From assembly GCA_964343805.1 (NCBI GenBank), contig CAYFLR010000051.1, positions 1 to 41,778 on the forward strand: DNA of 41,778 nucleotides. The letters are read 5' to 3'. The translations under genes and the position numbers were made by a program. The notes beneath the pieces are model-generated. The model searched no databases, was not told the DNA's origin, and saw only the letters and a program-made list of their open reading frames with translations. The stretch's first letter is position 1. Every line of letters starts with the position of its first letter. Below are positions 14,233 to 24,501 of this stretch, in pieces. The stretch comes from CAYFLR01 sp964343805. Lineage in GTDB: Bacteria; Bdellovibrionota_B; Oligoflexia; CAYFLR01.

Positions 14233-16653
14233 ATGGATTCAACATTTACCAGAGCTTTTCGTCTCTCACTAACCAATATCCAAAACTCTTATATTAAATG
14301 GATCATCCTTTTTGGCGTACTCATCACCCTGAGCATAGCCCAATTGAACAATAAACTCTTTTTTCATACCTCGGTAGAAATTTTAAGTGTTCTGCTTGGC
14401 TATACTATTTTACTCTTAGTCTTTTCCATCCCCCAAGTAGCAGCTAAGCCTTTTTTTCGTCTCACTGCTTATGGTTATTTTTGGGTTTCCAATTTAGATC
14501 TCCTCCATGCACTCACTTTTGAAGGTATGGGTATTTTTCAAAATGGAACCACCAATGTTTCAGTGCAATTTTGGATAGTGGCTCGGTTTTTAGAGACTTT
14601 AACCTTACTAGGTGGTGGCTTCCTCCTCTATAGCCAGCAATTCACTAAAAAACAGATTGATCAGGTTTTCTGGCTGTTCTTTGCTATCTTTGGACTGGGC
14701 TCTGTTTCTATCTATTTTTTCTCCTTTTTCCCCACTGTTTTTATCCCTGGCTCGGGGCTCACTTCCTTTAAGATAGGTACCGAGCTACTTCTTTGTGCCG
14801 TTTTGGTATTTACCATAGAGTTCTATCGAAGAGCAGATGATAAAAGCATTAAGAAAAACATTATTATTGCGATCTGTTTTACTATTGCTGCAGAACTCTT
14901 ATTCACCCTTTATCATGGCCCCAAGGCTTTTGCCGTTCAAGCAGGTCATTTTCTAAAACTCGTGTCTATCTACTTTATATATCAAGCCCTAGTTCAAGAG
15001 GGGATTCTCAATAAAATTAACTCCCTTACAAAAATAGCAGAAGCCAGCGAAAATAAACTGGATAAACTCATTTCAGAAGCTGGAGATATGATCTTTTCCA
15101 CTGACAAAGAAGGAAACATCTTAGATGTGAATTACAAAGTCACTTCTTCCACAAAGCTAGAGACACCACAAATTTTAGGTCAATCCATTTTTAGCTTTTT
15201 GAATCTGAGTAGCGAGCAACAAAACTCATTTATGAATAGTTCCCATTTAAACACTCCCATAAAAACACAGTTTGCCACCAACTCTGGCAATATATCGGTG
15301 TCCTTAAATCTTATTGAGAATCGGACGGAAGATCTTGAAACTCAGTTTTACTTTATCCTGCGGGATATTACCTCTCAAGTGCTCGCTGAAAACCACACCC
15401 ACATCCTTTTAGCAAGGCAGAAAGTCATCAATCGGATTCTCAACAAAACCTTAGAAGAAGCTCCTTTGAACAAATTGTTTGAAGATATTTTGGATATATT
15501 CACCCATTCTCATCTTCCACAATTTCTTCCTCAGGCTTCTATATATCTAGTAGATGAAGAAGAGAAATACCTCAAACTAGCTTGCTGTCGGTTTACCTCA
15601 GAGTTTCAACAACCAGAATGCGATGGGGTTGAGCTTGAGAATTGCCTCTGCCCTAATACAACCGATCCAACACAGATAATCAATCAATGTTGTACCATGG
15701 ATAAAACCTTCTTGAATGAGGGGGATACAGTATCCCATGAACACTGCTGTATACCCTGTCAACTCAACGATGAACTTCTCGGAGTTTTTAAATTACACGT
15801 TAAAAAAGGGCACTCTTTTGATAGTGACGAAAAATTGTTTTTAAAATCAATCAGCGATGCAATCACCATGCTCCTTATGCGTAAGAGACATCAAAGCGAT
15901 AAAGAGGATATGCAAGCTCAGTTTAGTCATACTGCCAAACTAGCCACAGTCGGAACTCTGGCTTCCAATATCGCTCATGATATAAGCAATCCTCTAACTA
16001 TGCTACTGGGCTACTCCCGTCAGCTTTTTAAAGTTAAGCAGAACTTTAAAGAGGAGGAGCAAACCAAGATCGAACTGATCGATCAATATGCAAGACGCAT
16101 TAAAGAGATCAGTCAAAATTTAATAACCACTGTCCGCACCAAAACTGAATTAAAAAAAGAACAAATCCACCTCAACGATTCCATCAAGAAGTCTCTGCTA
16201 CTAATAGAACGCTCCATCCAACAGCGTGGAATCGAATTAGAGATTGATCTTTCAGATCATCTTCCTCGCATTTGGGGATATCCCGGACAAGTGGAAAGTA
16301 TAATGCAAAACCTACTCTCCAATGCCATTGATGCGATTATGGAAAAAGAGAGCCCTGATAAAAAGATCATTATTAAAACATCTGCTAACCTTGAAGATGA
16401 GACCCTTGAACTTCTTTTTATAGATAATGGGATCGGTATGTCAGATGAGACCTTAAGCCGTCTTTACATCCCCTTTTTCACTACTAAACCTGAAGGTAAA
16501 GGCACTGGGTTAGGAATGGGTATCATAATTGAAATTTTAAAAAGTATGAAAGGGACAATTCAAACCGAAAGTGAATTAAATCAGGGAACCCAATTTATCA
16601 TCAGCTTCCCCATCTCAAAAGAGTCATCAAATGAAAAAAGTGAGCATGCATGA
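14233..16653 (+). CDS. MASE3-PAS-GAF hybrid sensor histidine kinase
   Basis: 806 residues from the ATG at 14233; an in-frame GTG at 14191 is the alternative. The membrane sensor is MASE3-like (about 20-255): LDLLHALTFEGM, VQFWIVARFLETLTLLGG, AGHFLKLVSIYFIYQAL. A PAS-like domain (DKLISEAGDMIFSTDKEG) and a GAF-like domain with many cysteines (ENCLCPN, NQCCTMD, HEHCCIPCQ) follow. The HisKA box has His582 in NIAHDISNPLTML (Asp in place of the common Glu). ATP-binding motifs are QNLLSNAIDAI, DNGIGMS, PFFTTKPEGKGTGLGM. No receiver domain is attached; its regulator is not adjacent. Its gene overlaps the next by 23 nt. Confidence 0.93.
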   Translation: MDSTFTRAFRLSLTNIQNSYIKWIILFGVLITLSIAQLNNKLFFHTSVEILSVLLGYTILLLVFSIPQVAAKPFFRLTAYGYFWVSNLDLLHALTFEGMGIFQNGTTNVSVQFWIVARFLETLTLLGGGFLLYSQQFTKKQIDQVFWLFFAIFGLGSVSIYFFSFFPTVFIPGSGLTSFKIGTELLLCAVLVFTIEFYRRADDKSIKKNIIIAICFTIAAELLFTLYHGPKAFAVQAGHFLKLVSIYFIYQALVQEGILNKINSLTKIAEASENKLDKLISEAGDMIFSTDKEGNILDVNYKVTSSTKLETPQILGQSIFSFLNLSSEQQNSFMNSSHLNTPIKTQFATNSGNISVSLNLIENRTEDLETQFYFILRDITSQVLAENHTHILLARQKVINRILNKTLEEAPLNKLFEDILDIFTHSHLPQFLPQASIYLVDEEEKYLKLACCRFTSEFQQPECDGVELENCLCPNTTDPTQIINQCCTMDKTFLNEGDTVSHEHCCIPCQLNDELLGVFKLHVKKGHSFDSDEKLFLKSISDAITMLLMRKRHQSDKEDMQAQFSHTAKLATVGTLASNIAHDISNPLTMLLGYSRQLFKVKQNFKEEEQTKIELIDQYARRIKEISQNLITTVRTKTELKKEQIHLNDSIKKSLLLIERSIQQRGIELEIDLSDHLPRIWGYPGQVESIMQNLLSNAIDAIMEKESPDKKIIIKTSANLEDETLELLFIDNGIGMSDETLSRLYIPFFTTKPEGKGTGLGMGIIIEILKSMKGTIQTESELNQGTQFIISFPISKESSNEKSEHA

Positions 16654-17218
16654 AAGATACGCCCAGGGAGAAATCCCCTGGGACACAGGAAAATTTGATC
16701 AAAATTTAGAGAACATCTTATCTCGCTTTCAAATCAAACCCTGCAATACTTTTGAACTTGGATGTGGCACTGGAACCAATGCAGTCTGGCTAGCAGAGCA
16801 GGGATTTCAAGTAACCGCTGTCGACTTGGTTTCTCAAGCAATAGATATGGCGAATAAAAAAAACAAAGACGAGTTATGCAAGTTTCAACAATTAGATCTG
16901 ATAAAAGATGATATCCCGATAGGACCTTATAGTTTTGTATTTGATCGAGGATGTCTCCACTCCATAGAAAGGTTTCATGATAAGAGTAAGGTCATAGAAA
17001 AAATCTATCTTAATTTAGAAGCCGATGGCTACTACTTCAGTATCATCGGCTCAGCTGATTGTCCACATAGAGAAGAAGGCCCCCCCATCATGACCGCAAC
17101 TGAAATTATAACTCTTACAGAGCCCTTTTTTAAAATAAAGCTGCTGGAAGCTGGACATTTCGATTCCTCTAATGCTCCCCCGGCTTTCCTCCTTCTCGCA
17201 CAGAAAAGAGCTCGATAA
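16631..17218 (+). CDS. SAM-dependent class I methyltransferase
   Basis: 195 residues, beginning inside the histidine kinase gene. ATG at 16646 (MHERYAQGEIPWDTG) is an alternative start. Motif I is FELGCGTGTNAVWLAEQG, with acidic end of strand beta-2 in VTAVDLVSQ and motif IV-like FVFDRGCLHS. The N-terminal GEIPWDTGKFD is typical of thiopurine/tellurite-type small-molecule methyltransferases. The substrate cannot be assigned. The overlap suggests translational coupling to the sensor kinase. Confidence 0.9.
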   Translation: MKKVSMHERYAQGEIPWDTGKFDQNLENILSRFQIKPCNTFELGCGTGTNAVWLAEQGFQVTAVDLVSQAIDMANKKNKDELCKFQQLDLIKDDIPIGPYSFVFDRGCLHSIERFHDKSKVIEKIYLNLEADGYYFSIIGSADCPHREEGPPIMTATEIITLTEPFFKIKLLEAGHFDSSNAPPAFLLLAQKRAR

Positions 17219-17306
17219 ATCCAGTATTTAGCCCCTCTCAGATAGCATCGGTGGACTTTTTATATTATAATAAAGCAAAGTACCATCACCTAGAATGGGA
17301 GACTCT

Positions 17307-18650
17307 ATGTCACATCTAGTAAAGCTAGTGTTATTGCTATATATTTTTAGTCAATGTGCAGATAACCCAAAAACTCGCAGAATCAAAGTTGTGGCCCAGA
17401 CAATGGTGGGCGCCGCTCTCCCTTCCAAAGTAGTGAAGACCATTTCTGCCAAAGAAGATGTGGTGGTGGAAGAGGAGATCGAGGATGTAGGCACCATCAA
17501 ACTAGAAATTGCCAACGACAGTTTCACTGAAGACATCGATATACTTATAGAAAGCACCGATCCCATTTTCGATGACTATCAAGAATATGAGGTTAACGAA
17601 GCCGGTCCTGCTGTTTTGATGATTCCTGAAAACGGAGAGGATATTATCTCTGCCGAGGAAATCAATGTCACCCTCCCCTTTAATGAGCCACTCATTTCTT
17701 TAGTAGGGACTGAGATTATTAGTCGAACAGTTGAGAATTTAGCCGTACTAGCCCACTATCTAAATGGAAAAAAAGAGATCATCTATCCGGTAGAACTGGT
17801 AAATAAATCTTACATTCGGTTTGGAATTTTCCGCTTTGGGACCTTTCAGGCAATTTTTATCGATAAAGAAGATGCCCAAAAAGCCACCTCCTCTTTCAAA
17901 GGCATTCGCATGCTCTTAATGGAAGAGGAACTTTATCCATGTGAGAAGAGAACCACCGGACATATCGTTTATATTGAGGACACAAAAAAATTACTCTCCT
18001 GCACTACAGAAACATGGGAAGAAATCGATCTCACCGGACCCAGTGGCCCTGCAGGTCCTGCAGGCCCCGCGGGAGCTGATGGAGCCACCGGTGCTACTGG
18101 TCCAGCTGGACCTCAAGGAACCTCCGGATCAAGTGGAGGGGGAGGTACGGCTCTTTTTAGTGCTAGCAATGAACAGCTGGGAATTGTGTCTTATGGAGAG
18201 TGGCCAGATTTTGTAATTAACCTCAATGACGGCAGTTCACCCAGTAATAAATTTGGGAAATTTGATGTCACAGATGGGACTTTTCGTGGCAGTATGTGTG
18301 AAGGAAGCTGGTGCGCTCAAACAGCATCTGGTACCTTTGCGGGAACAAACATATATCGTGAAGACCAATGCTATTTTGATCAATCAGGCTGCAGTGGCAC
18401 TTGCTTTTTGAAAGTAAACCCTTCTAAAAACTCCCTCTTTATGAAGGGTAATAAGAATTTTATCGGTGTCAACTCGGTTTCTTTTCAATCTCCTGTGAAC
18501 ATTAAATCAGTATGGGACGTGGACGGGAATACATGCTTATCAAGTGGCACCACGGTTCAAACAGGTGCCTACTATGAAGTGATCGGGGTAGAAATTCCGG
18601 TAACCAACTATCCTTTTCAAACTCCTATTTACTTTGCTCCCTCTCAATAA
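17307..18650 (+). CDS. Putative lipoprotein with collagen-like Gly-X-Y repeats
   Basis: 447 residues from the ATG at 17307 (GGGAG 5 nt upstream, which lies inside the alternative start at 17295). The signal segment LVLLLYIFSQC ends in a probable lipidated Cys with Gln before it. An acidic beta-rich domain (about 30-200) precedes a collagen-like stretch near residues 244-271 (GPSGPAGPAGPAGADG, GATGPAGPQG), then a Gly-rich hinge. The C-terminal domain has Cys pairs (MCEGSWCAQ, DQCYFDQSGCSGTCF, GNTCLSSG) and may be a trimeric stalk-and-head. The layout resembles exosporium- or phage-type collagen-like fibres, but it is attached to a lipoprotein. Function unknown. Confidence 0.8.
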   Translation: MSHLVKLVLLLYIFSQCADNPKTRRIKVVAQTMVGAALPSKVVKTISAKEDVVVEEEIEDVGTIKLEIANDSFTEDIDILIESTDPIFDDYQEYEVNEAGPAVLMIPENGEDIISAEEINVTLPFNEPLISLVGTEIISRTVENLAVLAHYLNGKKEIIYPVELVNKSYIRFGIFRFGTFQAIFIDKEDAQKATSSFKGIRMLLMEEELYPCEKRTTGHIVYIEDTKKLLSCTTETWEEIDLTGPSGPAGPAGPAGADGATGATGPAGPQGTSGSSGGGGTALFSASNEQLGIVSYGEWPDFVINLNDGSSPSNKFGKFDVTDGTFRGSMCEGSWCAQTASGTFAGTNIYREDQCYFDQSGCSGTCFLKVNPSKNSLFMKGNKNFIGVNSVSFQSPVNIKSVWDVDGNTCLSSGTTVQTGAYYEVIGVEIPVTNYPFQTPIYFAPSQ

Positions 18651-18653
18651 TCC

Positions 18654-20454
18654 ATGAGCGAAGTGTTACCAAAAATTCTGAGGAGGCTTTCCCTTTCTTG
18701 TATCATAGTATTTGCGGCTATCATTCCACTCATTGTTTCTTACCGCGAGGTGAGCCTTAACTCCTTTTTACCAGGCGCCTTCCATAATTGGAAACTGGAT
18801 GTGGACCTCTTTGCTTTTTATAAATCCATGTGGACGATAGTATCAGGAGGCATTGCTTTATTTTGTATTGCTGGATACCTTTTTATAAAGAAAAAGCTCC
18901 CTTCTGTGATCGTACTTACACCTCTTACCATCTTCACCATTCTGCTCTTTTTATCTAGTCTCAATGCCCAATACCCTGCTTTAGCACTCTATGGTTTTCC
19001 AACCATTTACCAGGGACTATGGGTAGGGTGCTCCTATCTTCTGATTTTCCTTTTGATGGGGATGACAATTAAAAACCCAAAAGATGTATCTTTTATACTT
19101 CTTCCAACCGGATTAAGCGCAATCATTATTAGCGCTTTAGGGATCTTTCAAGGATGGGGTTTAAACCCTCTCAATGATCCTTTTATTCAGAAATACTTTC
19201 TCGGTCTTCCCCATTATCTATCTCATCTAAAAATCACCCCTCCAGTCACTTCTACTCTGGGTTTTGATAACTTTATAGGCTCCTATGCCGCAATGATAAT
19301 TCCTCTTCCTCTGTGTTTAGTTATTGGACTGGAGGCTAGGAAACAAAGAGTTCTTTTTGTTATTATAACAGCTCTTTTTTTAGGGCTGCTAGCTGCCTCC
19401 CATAGTCGAGGGGGAGTGGTCGCCTCACTACTTGGTTACCTAATTATTGGCAGCATGGCTCTTTACTGGAAGACCCTATCTATTTCGAGAGCTCTTTTCT
19501 CTCTGATCTCAGTTGTTACTCTTATTTTCTTACTGATTCAAATGCCAGGCTTTAAAGGAAGCTTCCGCATTACCAGTATAAAAGGAGACTTCTCACGTCT
19601 CTGGAACAACTTAAAGAGCCCCCAAAACAAGGAAAAACCAGAGGAAAATAATGATATTTATACCAAAGGAAATTCTTTGATCATTGACCTACCTCATTCC
19701 CACTGCCTGATGGCGCAAACTAGGGACCATGGTCTTCATTTAAAAAAGTGTAACGGAGATGCTCTAGCCCTACGCAATAGTAATTATCATATAACTTTTT
19801 TAGATCCTTCCTACCATGCCTATCAAATTAAACTGTGGCAACGCCCTATGTTNNNNNNNNNNGAAAGGATTTACTCTACTTTATTATAACTACTCCATAG
19901 ATTTCGCCATGACTTCTCAAGGATTTAAAATATTTGAAAAAGACCAACTCTACTCTCTCCCACAAACAAGAGAGAGTGAAATAAGAAAAGGGGTCAGTCT
20001 TTTTTCTGGTCGAAACTACATTTGGTTCAAAACCTGGCCTCTCCTTAAAAATAAATTCTGGCTAGGAGATGGTCCTGGCCATTTCCCCTTAGAGTATCCT
20101 CAAGTTGATCCAATAAAAATTTTAAAAAAACGACATAGGTCAATTCATAAACTAGCAAAACCTCACAATATGTATTTCCAGATTGTACATGCCAGTGGTT
20201 GGCTCTCTCTCTTAGCTCTTCTTAGTCTGTGGGGGTATATTCTCATAATCAGCATGAGGGGCTTAACTAAAGAGAGGAAACCAAATCCAAGACACTGGGT
20301 CCAGTTGGGTCTTTGGGCAGGAATAGCCAATTATTTGCTCGCTGGTGTAATCAATGATAACATTGTGGGCGTTACCAATGTATTTTGGGTCTTTTTAGGT
20401 TTAATCTATGCGCTTAACCAATTAAACTTGGATCCTCAGAGAAATAGACAATGA
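18654..20454 (+). CDS. O-antigen ligase/polymerase-like membrane protein, interrupted by N
   Basis: About 600 residues. The first frame ends in a 10-N gap (19853-19862) and continues in another frame to 20454, so the true gap length is a multiple of three. There are about a dozen hydrophobic helices (FAAIIPLIVSYREV, VIVLTPLTIFTILLFLSSLN, ALFLGLLAASHSRGGVVASL). After the gap, HNMYFQIVHASGWLSLLALL matches the HNxY motif and following helix of the Wzy/WaaL/PglL superfamily. Members join or polymerise lipid-linked glycans at the periplasmic face. The start follows the lipoprotein gene by 3 nt; the 3' end overlaps the next gene by ATGA. Confidence 0.8.
19853..19862. other. Assembly gap (10 N) inside the O-antigen ligase-like gene
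   Basis: Ten N. Reading frames on the two sides fit only if the true distance is a multiple of three, so N count is a placeholder. Confidence 0.95.
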
Positions 20455-21818
20455 AAACCAAACTCCTTTTTTACTTCATTATAATGACTCTATTCAGCCC
20501 TCTGCTAAAGGCCGAACACGCTATTATTGTCAAACACTTCAGGAAAACCAAGAGAATTGTTATTAATAAAGGAGCTCTCCATGGCCTCAATGTAGGAGAC
20601 CAGCTCCTTATTTTTGAACCGAATCGCCCCATTCTGATCAAAGGCAAAAAGGTTCGAACCAAAAGCAGAGCAGTGGGGCGAGTCAAAATCGAAAAAATGG
20701 CCCGCAAACAAAGTAGAGCCCGCATTACACGATTGAAAAGACATGTTAAGTTTCTTATCGGTTATTGGGTGGGAGTAAAAAAAGGAACACCACCTCCCTC
20801 TCCACCAAAAGTCAAAGCCCCTCCCCCTCCTTTTTCTCCTCCGTCACAGCAGAAGAAGGGAAACAGACAGCAAATTGCCAAAGTTCTTCCTTCACCCCGA
20901 AAAACCCAGAAAAAAAAGCCCTTACCATCAACTAACAAGCAACCCTCTTTTCACTTAGCAATTGGCAGCGGCATGAGCTATATGAATGGATTTGAATTTC
21001 GTCGTGATCGTTGTGAATCATGCTATAAGCCCCCATCCAAAGATCAAATAGAAAACGGAGAGGCCGATGTTTCTGTTCATGATATCGAAAATAAAACGGC
21101 CATTTTAATGCGCATAGCAGTGGACTTCTACCCATTTCTTTTAAACAGTCAAAAGAAATGGGCCCAGATGATTGGTTTGCAGGTGGAAAGTAAGCTCACT
21201 CTCAGTAAAATGGTTTTTGATAGTTATGCCCACTCATCGCTCTTAAAGTCCAGTAGTGGGACTGGTGGAGAAGAGATCCCTGTACAAGGAAGCTTCACCG
21301 ACTTGATGACGTCATTTATCTTTAGATGGCCTATCAAGCTGGGAGCCACCAGTCATGGTGGTATCATGCTTCAGCTCTCCCCTTATCATACCCATGATAT
21401 TTCTTTCAGCGCCGAAGCTCTCACCAAGAGCAATAGCCTTATGAAAGATATCTCATTTCAAAGCTTTTTCACTCCCGGGATTCGAAGCCAATTTAATTTT
21501 GGGGGCCGATTTATTGTAGATACCTGGTTCTATTACCCGGTGGTCAATAACTTTGAAGTGAGCTGGGATAAAGAGTATATCAACCATACCAATGAAAAAA
21601 ATGGAAGGGATATTGTTTACAAAGATCCCAGTTTGCTAAAAGTGGGTGGAAGATTGGCTTTCGCTTTTAAAAAATTTCAAATAGGTTTATGGGCGGATCA
21701 TCAACTCTTCACACTGATGCAAAATAATGGTGTTCATTTAAACCCTGATACATATGATATCTACACCACCTCGGAAGAACTTTCTGCCCTAGGGCTCGAT
21801 TTGGGAGCCGTTTTTTAA
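20451..21818 (+). CDS. Secreted protein with Pro-rich linker and probable C-terminal beta-barrel
   Basis: 455 residues; start overlaps the previous stop (ATGA). A signal peptide (LLFYFIIMTLFSPLLKA) precedes a small beta domain with INKGALHGLNVGDQLLIF and a basic segment (KIEKMARKQSRARI). This recalls the G-x-x-x-G-D type fold of FlgT/MreC-like periplasmic domains. A Pro/Lys-rich linker (about 105-165, TPPPSPPKVKAPPPPFSPP) follows. The last 290 residues alternate strands and loops (SFHLAIGSGMSYMNG, FIVDTWFYYPVVNNFE, LGLDLGAVF), consistent with a beta-barrel. Translational coupling to the glycan ligase-like gene suggests a role in envelope polysaccharide handling (inference). The stop overlaps the convergent gene's stop. 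Confidence 0.72.
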   Translation: MKTKLLFYFIIMTLFSPLLKAEHAIIVKHFRKTKRIVINKGALHGLNVGDQLLIFEPNRPILIKGKKVRTKSRAVGRVKIEKMARKQSRARITRLKRHVKFLIGYWVGVKKGTPPPSPPKVKAPPPPFSPPSQQKKGNRQQIAKVLPSPRKTQKKKPLPSTNKQPSFHLAIGSGMSYMNGFEFRRDRCESCYKPPSKDQIENGEADVSVHDIENKTAILMRIAVDFYPFLLNSQKKWAQMIGLQVESKLTLSKMVFDSYAHSSLLKSSSGTGGEEIPVQGSFTDLMTSFIFRWPIKLGATSHGGIMLQLSPYHTHDISFSAEALTKSNSLMKDISFQSFFTPGIRSQFNFGGRFIVDTWFYYPVVNNFEVSWDKEYINHTNEKNGRDIVYKDPSLLKVGGRLAFAFKKFQIGLWADHQLFTLMQNNGVHLNPDTYDIYTTSEELSALGLDLGAVF

Positions 21819-24361
21819 TAAGTGTTATTCCCTGAAGTAGGATTAGAGTTGATTACTCGATTCACTCGACTTTTTTGCGCTCTCTCTCTTTGCAATGTCA
21901 ACCAGTAAACATTGTTTCTTCTTAGATAATCACGATAGGCACAAATTCTTTGATCGGAGGTTTTACTCTGATCTATTTTACTGTAATTTTTAAAATGGAT
22001 ATTTAGATATTCTAAATGTTTAGCTTTCTTTCCATTGATATAAAAAGGAGACGCCAGCATAGCTTTGGAGCAAAACTCATTAAAAATACCTGGGCGTTGA
22101 AATGCTAGAAGTTGAATACAGACGCGGTTTCGTAGATTAACAAAAGAGCCATGGTCATTATCTCTTCTTACATATCGAGGGTTAAAAGGATTATTGGTTT
22201 CAATTCGGTATTTATATGAGTTACCAAAAAAGTAATCTCCCAATTGATAAATATAGGCTAAGGGAGTGTACCTTATATACCAAGGAACGTTTTCATTAAC
22301 TCGCCTTAAAACTCTTACATTTTGACGCCAAATGGGTCTTCCAACAGATTCATCATCCATGGTTTGTAGGAATTCAAAAAAGTTGTCTCGAAAGAGATCT
22401 TCTAAGGCATCTAAATTTCGACGATTCAAAGCCATAGCAGTTTGAAAGTCTTCTCTATTTACTGCAGGTTCCGTTTGATGCACATGAATCATTCTTTTGA
22501 TCATCTCATTATTAGAGACAATGAGTAAATCCTCTTCATAATCTCCAAAATTGACTCCCTCAGCAATTTGTAAGTAATAATCATAAAAAACTAAGGTGGC
22601 CATTCGATTGGTAAGAAAACTATCTCTTTGTAAAAGAACATTAAAGTTATCATAAACAGTTTCAATAATGATGCGGGCTTGTTCAGTTGTAGTAGAGTCC
22701 TTTATTGCATCAGGAGTTAAAACGGTGTCAAAAGCTTTTAAAATACCATCGATCTTAGTGCGAGTATCATCAATAATAGGCAGCATCTGAAAGTGACCAA
22801 ATTTGGATCTTTCAATACGGTCACGAAGCTGTACTAAATATTCGGAAACAAAATAAAGACTATTTACTACTGATGTATGGAGAGAGTTATGAACATAAGC
22901 TTCTCCCACTAAGTTGGGCTTATCTACAATCAACCTTTGAATAAAGAATTTACTGGTTTCTTTCAGTGAGCTTTGGATTAAAATAGTCAATCGATTCTCT
23001 ACGGTATCAAGAAGCATAGTAGGGTCATTAAACATAGGACGATAGTCACCCATATTTTGAATCCAACCATCAACTGGCATTACAAATTTACCTTCAGCGT
23101 TGGGCTTTACTTCTGGAGGAACATCTTTGATATCAATTCCGATTAAATAAAGCGGAAGTAAGTTGGCAGGCATAGAGGTGGTAAAAAAGTTAATCATACT
23201 GGATCCACTGGTAAAAACAGCAGATTTCATAGTATCTGAAAGACCCATAATGAGCTTGAAAAGCTCTGATTTTTTAGCCACGTCATCAGCCAATAAATTA
23301 ACGGTAAGACGAGCTTCATTAAGACGACCGAGGAGTAAGTTGGTACTTTCAATCATAGCCGTTGTGGTTTTCCACACATTATTCTTAAATTCAGAGTCGG
23401 TCACCAATTTGGGGTTCACACCAAACTGAACTTTGAGTAACCATTCTGTGATAGTAGGAACATTTCTTATGAGAACATAATAACCGGCAATGGGATGCTG
23501 ACTGGTAATATTATTAGCGGCTTCTGCACTCTGCTCCGGCTGCATTTCTGCAATACTCCAATTGAGTAACTTTATGCTATCTTTCGCAGAACAATAACTC
23601 TGGGTGGTACTTTCCAAAGCACATGAAATGGATCCCCACAACTCATTTTGATTAAGCTGCCTGGTTACTCTGGCAAATTTACTATTCCTCAAGAAAGAAA
23701 CCACATTAGCAATTACGTTACTCAACTTACTAGCGCCATCCGCAGCACCCGAGGTGAGAATATTTGATGAAAGTCGGAGAATAGCTGAAACTGCAGCAAT
23801 CGCTTGATTTGGTGCATTGACTAAACAGGTCTCAAGTTTAGGTAGGACACTCATTGCAGAGTTTACAATATCATTCATTTGTTGGGTATAAACAGGGGAT
23901 TGACTATTTATTTTCATGGGATCGATAAATGACTTTTGCATTCTTCCAGCAAAGCCAGCCATTTGTTCTATAGCAGAGTCCATATGTAGACCTGCAGCTA
24001 AATTAAGCACACTGGCAGGGTTAACCCCTATAGCGTTCATATCTGTGTTTATTATGCTATTTACATAACTTTTTTGTTGTTCAGTGGCTTGAGACTTGAT
24101 CACCTCTTCATTATTGGCCATCTCTTGCAAGCTATTTTGAGCATTGGTGAGCTCAATCAGAAAACTCTCTACCCCACTGCAATTTTCATTTTCCCTTAAT
24201 CTCTCGATCACATTAAGGAGTTTACCAGCTTGCTCTAAGGCGCTCTGGGTCCAGGTTCCTGCTGTTTTACAGCTGTACTCGAATTGATAATCAGAAGCGT
24301 TTAAATTTTGTGAATAAAAACTTAGAGTTAGAAAAGACAATCCCAAAAGCAAACGGATCAT
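21815..24361 (-). CDS. Large secreted protein of unknown function (848 residues)
   Basis: 848 residues; AAGGA lies about 9 nt before the ATG. A signal peptide (LLLGLSFLTLSFYSQNLNA) is followed by a mostly helical protein. Cysteines occur in two clusters, near the N-terminus (YSCKTAG, NENCSG, ETCLV, ISCALESTTQSYC) and near the C-terminus (RVCIQLLAF, NEFCSKAML, RICAYRDYL). This suggests disulfide pairing in the periplasm. No transmembrane segment is evident in the mature part. I do not recognise the family. The minus-strand gene at 24502 upstream is also secreted and unassigned, so they may act together. The stop overlaps the convergent gene's stop in TTAA. Confidence 0.75.
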   Translation of the reverse strand: MIRLLLGLSFLTLSFYSQNLNASDYQFEYSCKTAGTWTQSALEQAGKLLNVIERLRENENCSGVESFLIELTNAQNSLQEMANNEEVIKSQATEQQKSYVNSIINTDMNAIGVNPASVLNLAAGLHMDSAIEQMAGFAGRMQKSFIDPMKINSQSPVYTQQMNDIVNSAMSVLPKLETCLVNAPNQAIAAVSAILRLSSNILTSGAADGASKLSNVIANVVSFLRNSKFARVTRQLNQNELWGSISCALESTTQSYCSAKDSIKLLNWSIAEMQPEQSAEAANNITSQHPIAGYYVLIRNVPTITEWLLKVQFGVNPKLVTDSEFKNNVWKTTTAMIESTNLLLGRLNEARLTVNLLADDVAKKSELFKLIMGLSDTMKSAVFTSGSSMINFFTTSMPANLLPLYLIGIDIKDVPPEVKPNAEGKFVMPVDGWIQNMGDYRPMFNDPTMLLDTVENRLTILIQSSLKETSKFFIQRLIVDKPNLVGEAYVHNSLHTSVVNSLYFVSEYLVQLRDRIERSKFGHFQMLPIIDDTRTKIDGILKAFDTVLTPDAIKDSTTTEQARIIIETVYDNFNVLLQRDSFLTNRMATLVFYDYYLQIAEGVNFGDYEEDLLIVSNNEMIKRMIHVHQTEPAVNREDFQTAMALNRRNLDALEDLFRDNFFEFLQTMDDESVGRPIWRQNVRVLRRVNENVPWYIRYTPLAYIYQLGDYFFGNSYKYRIETNNPFNPRYVRRDNDHGSFVNLRNRVCIQLLAFQRPGIFNEFCSKAMLASPFYINGKKAKHLEYLNIHFKNYSKIDQSKTSDQRICAYRDYLRRNNVYWLTLQRERAQKSRVNRVINSNPTSGNNTY

Positions 24362-24501
24362 AATTAATTCCTTAAAGATGAGATTTAATAACCAATTGTT
24401 ATGCAGAGAAACTGCAACACCAAGAAGGGTATAACATAGATTTGTTATTTTATCAATTTTATTTTATTTAATTTAAAAATTCTAGGGATTTTTATTTAAT
24501 T

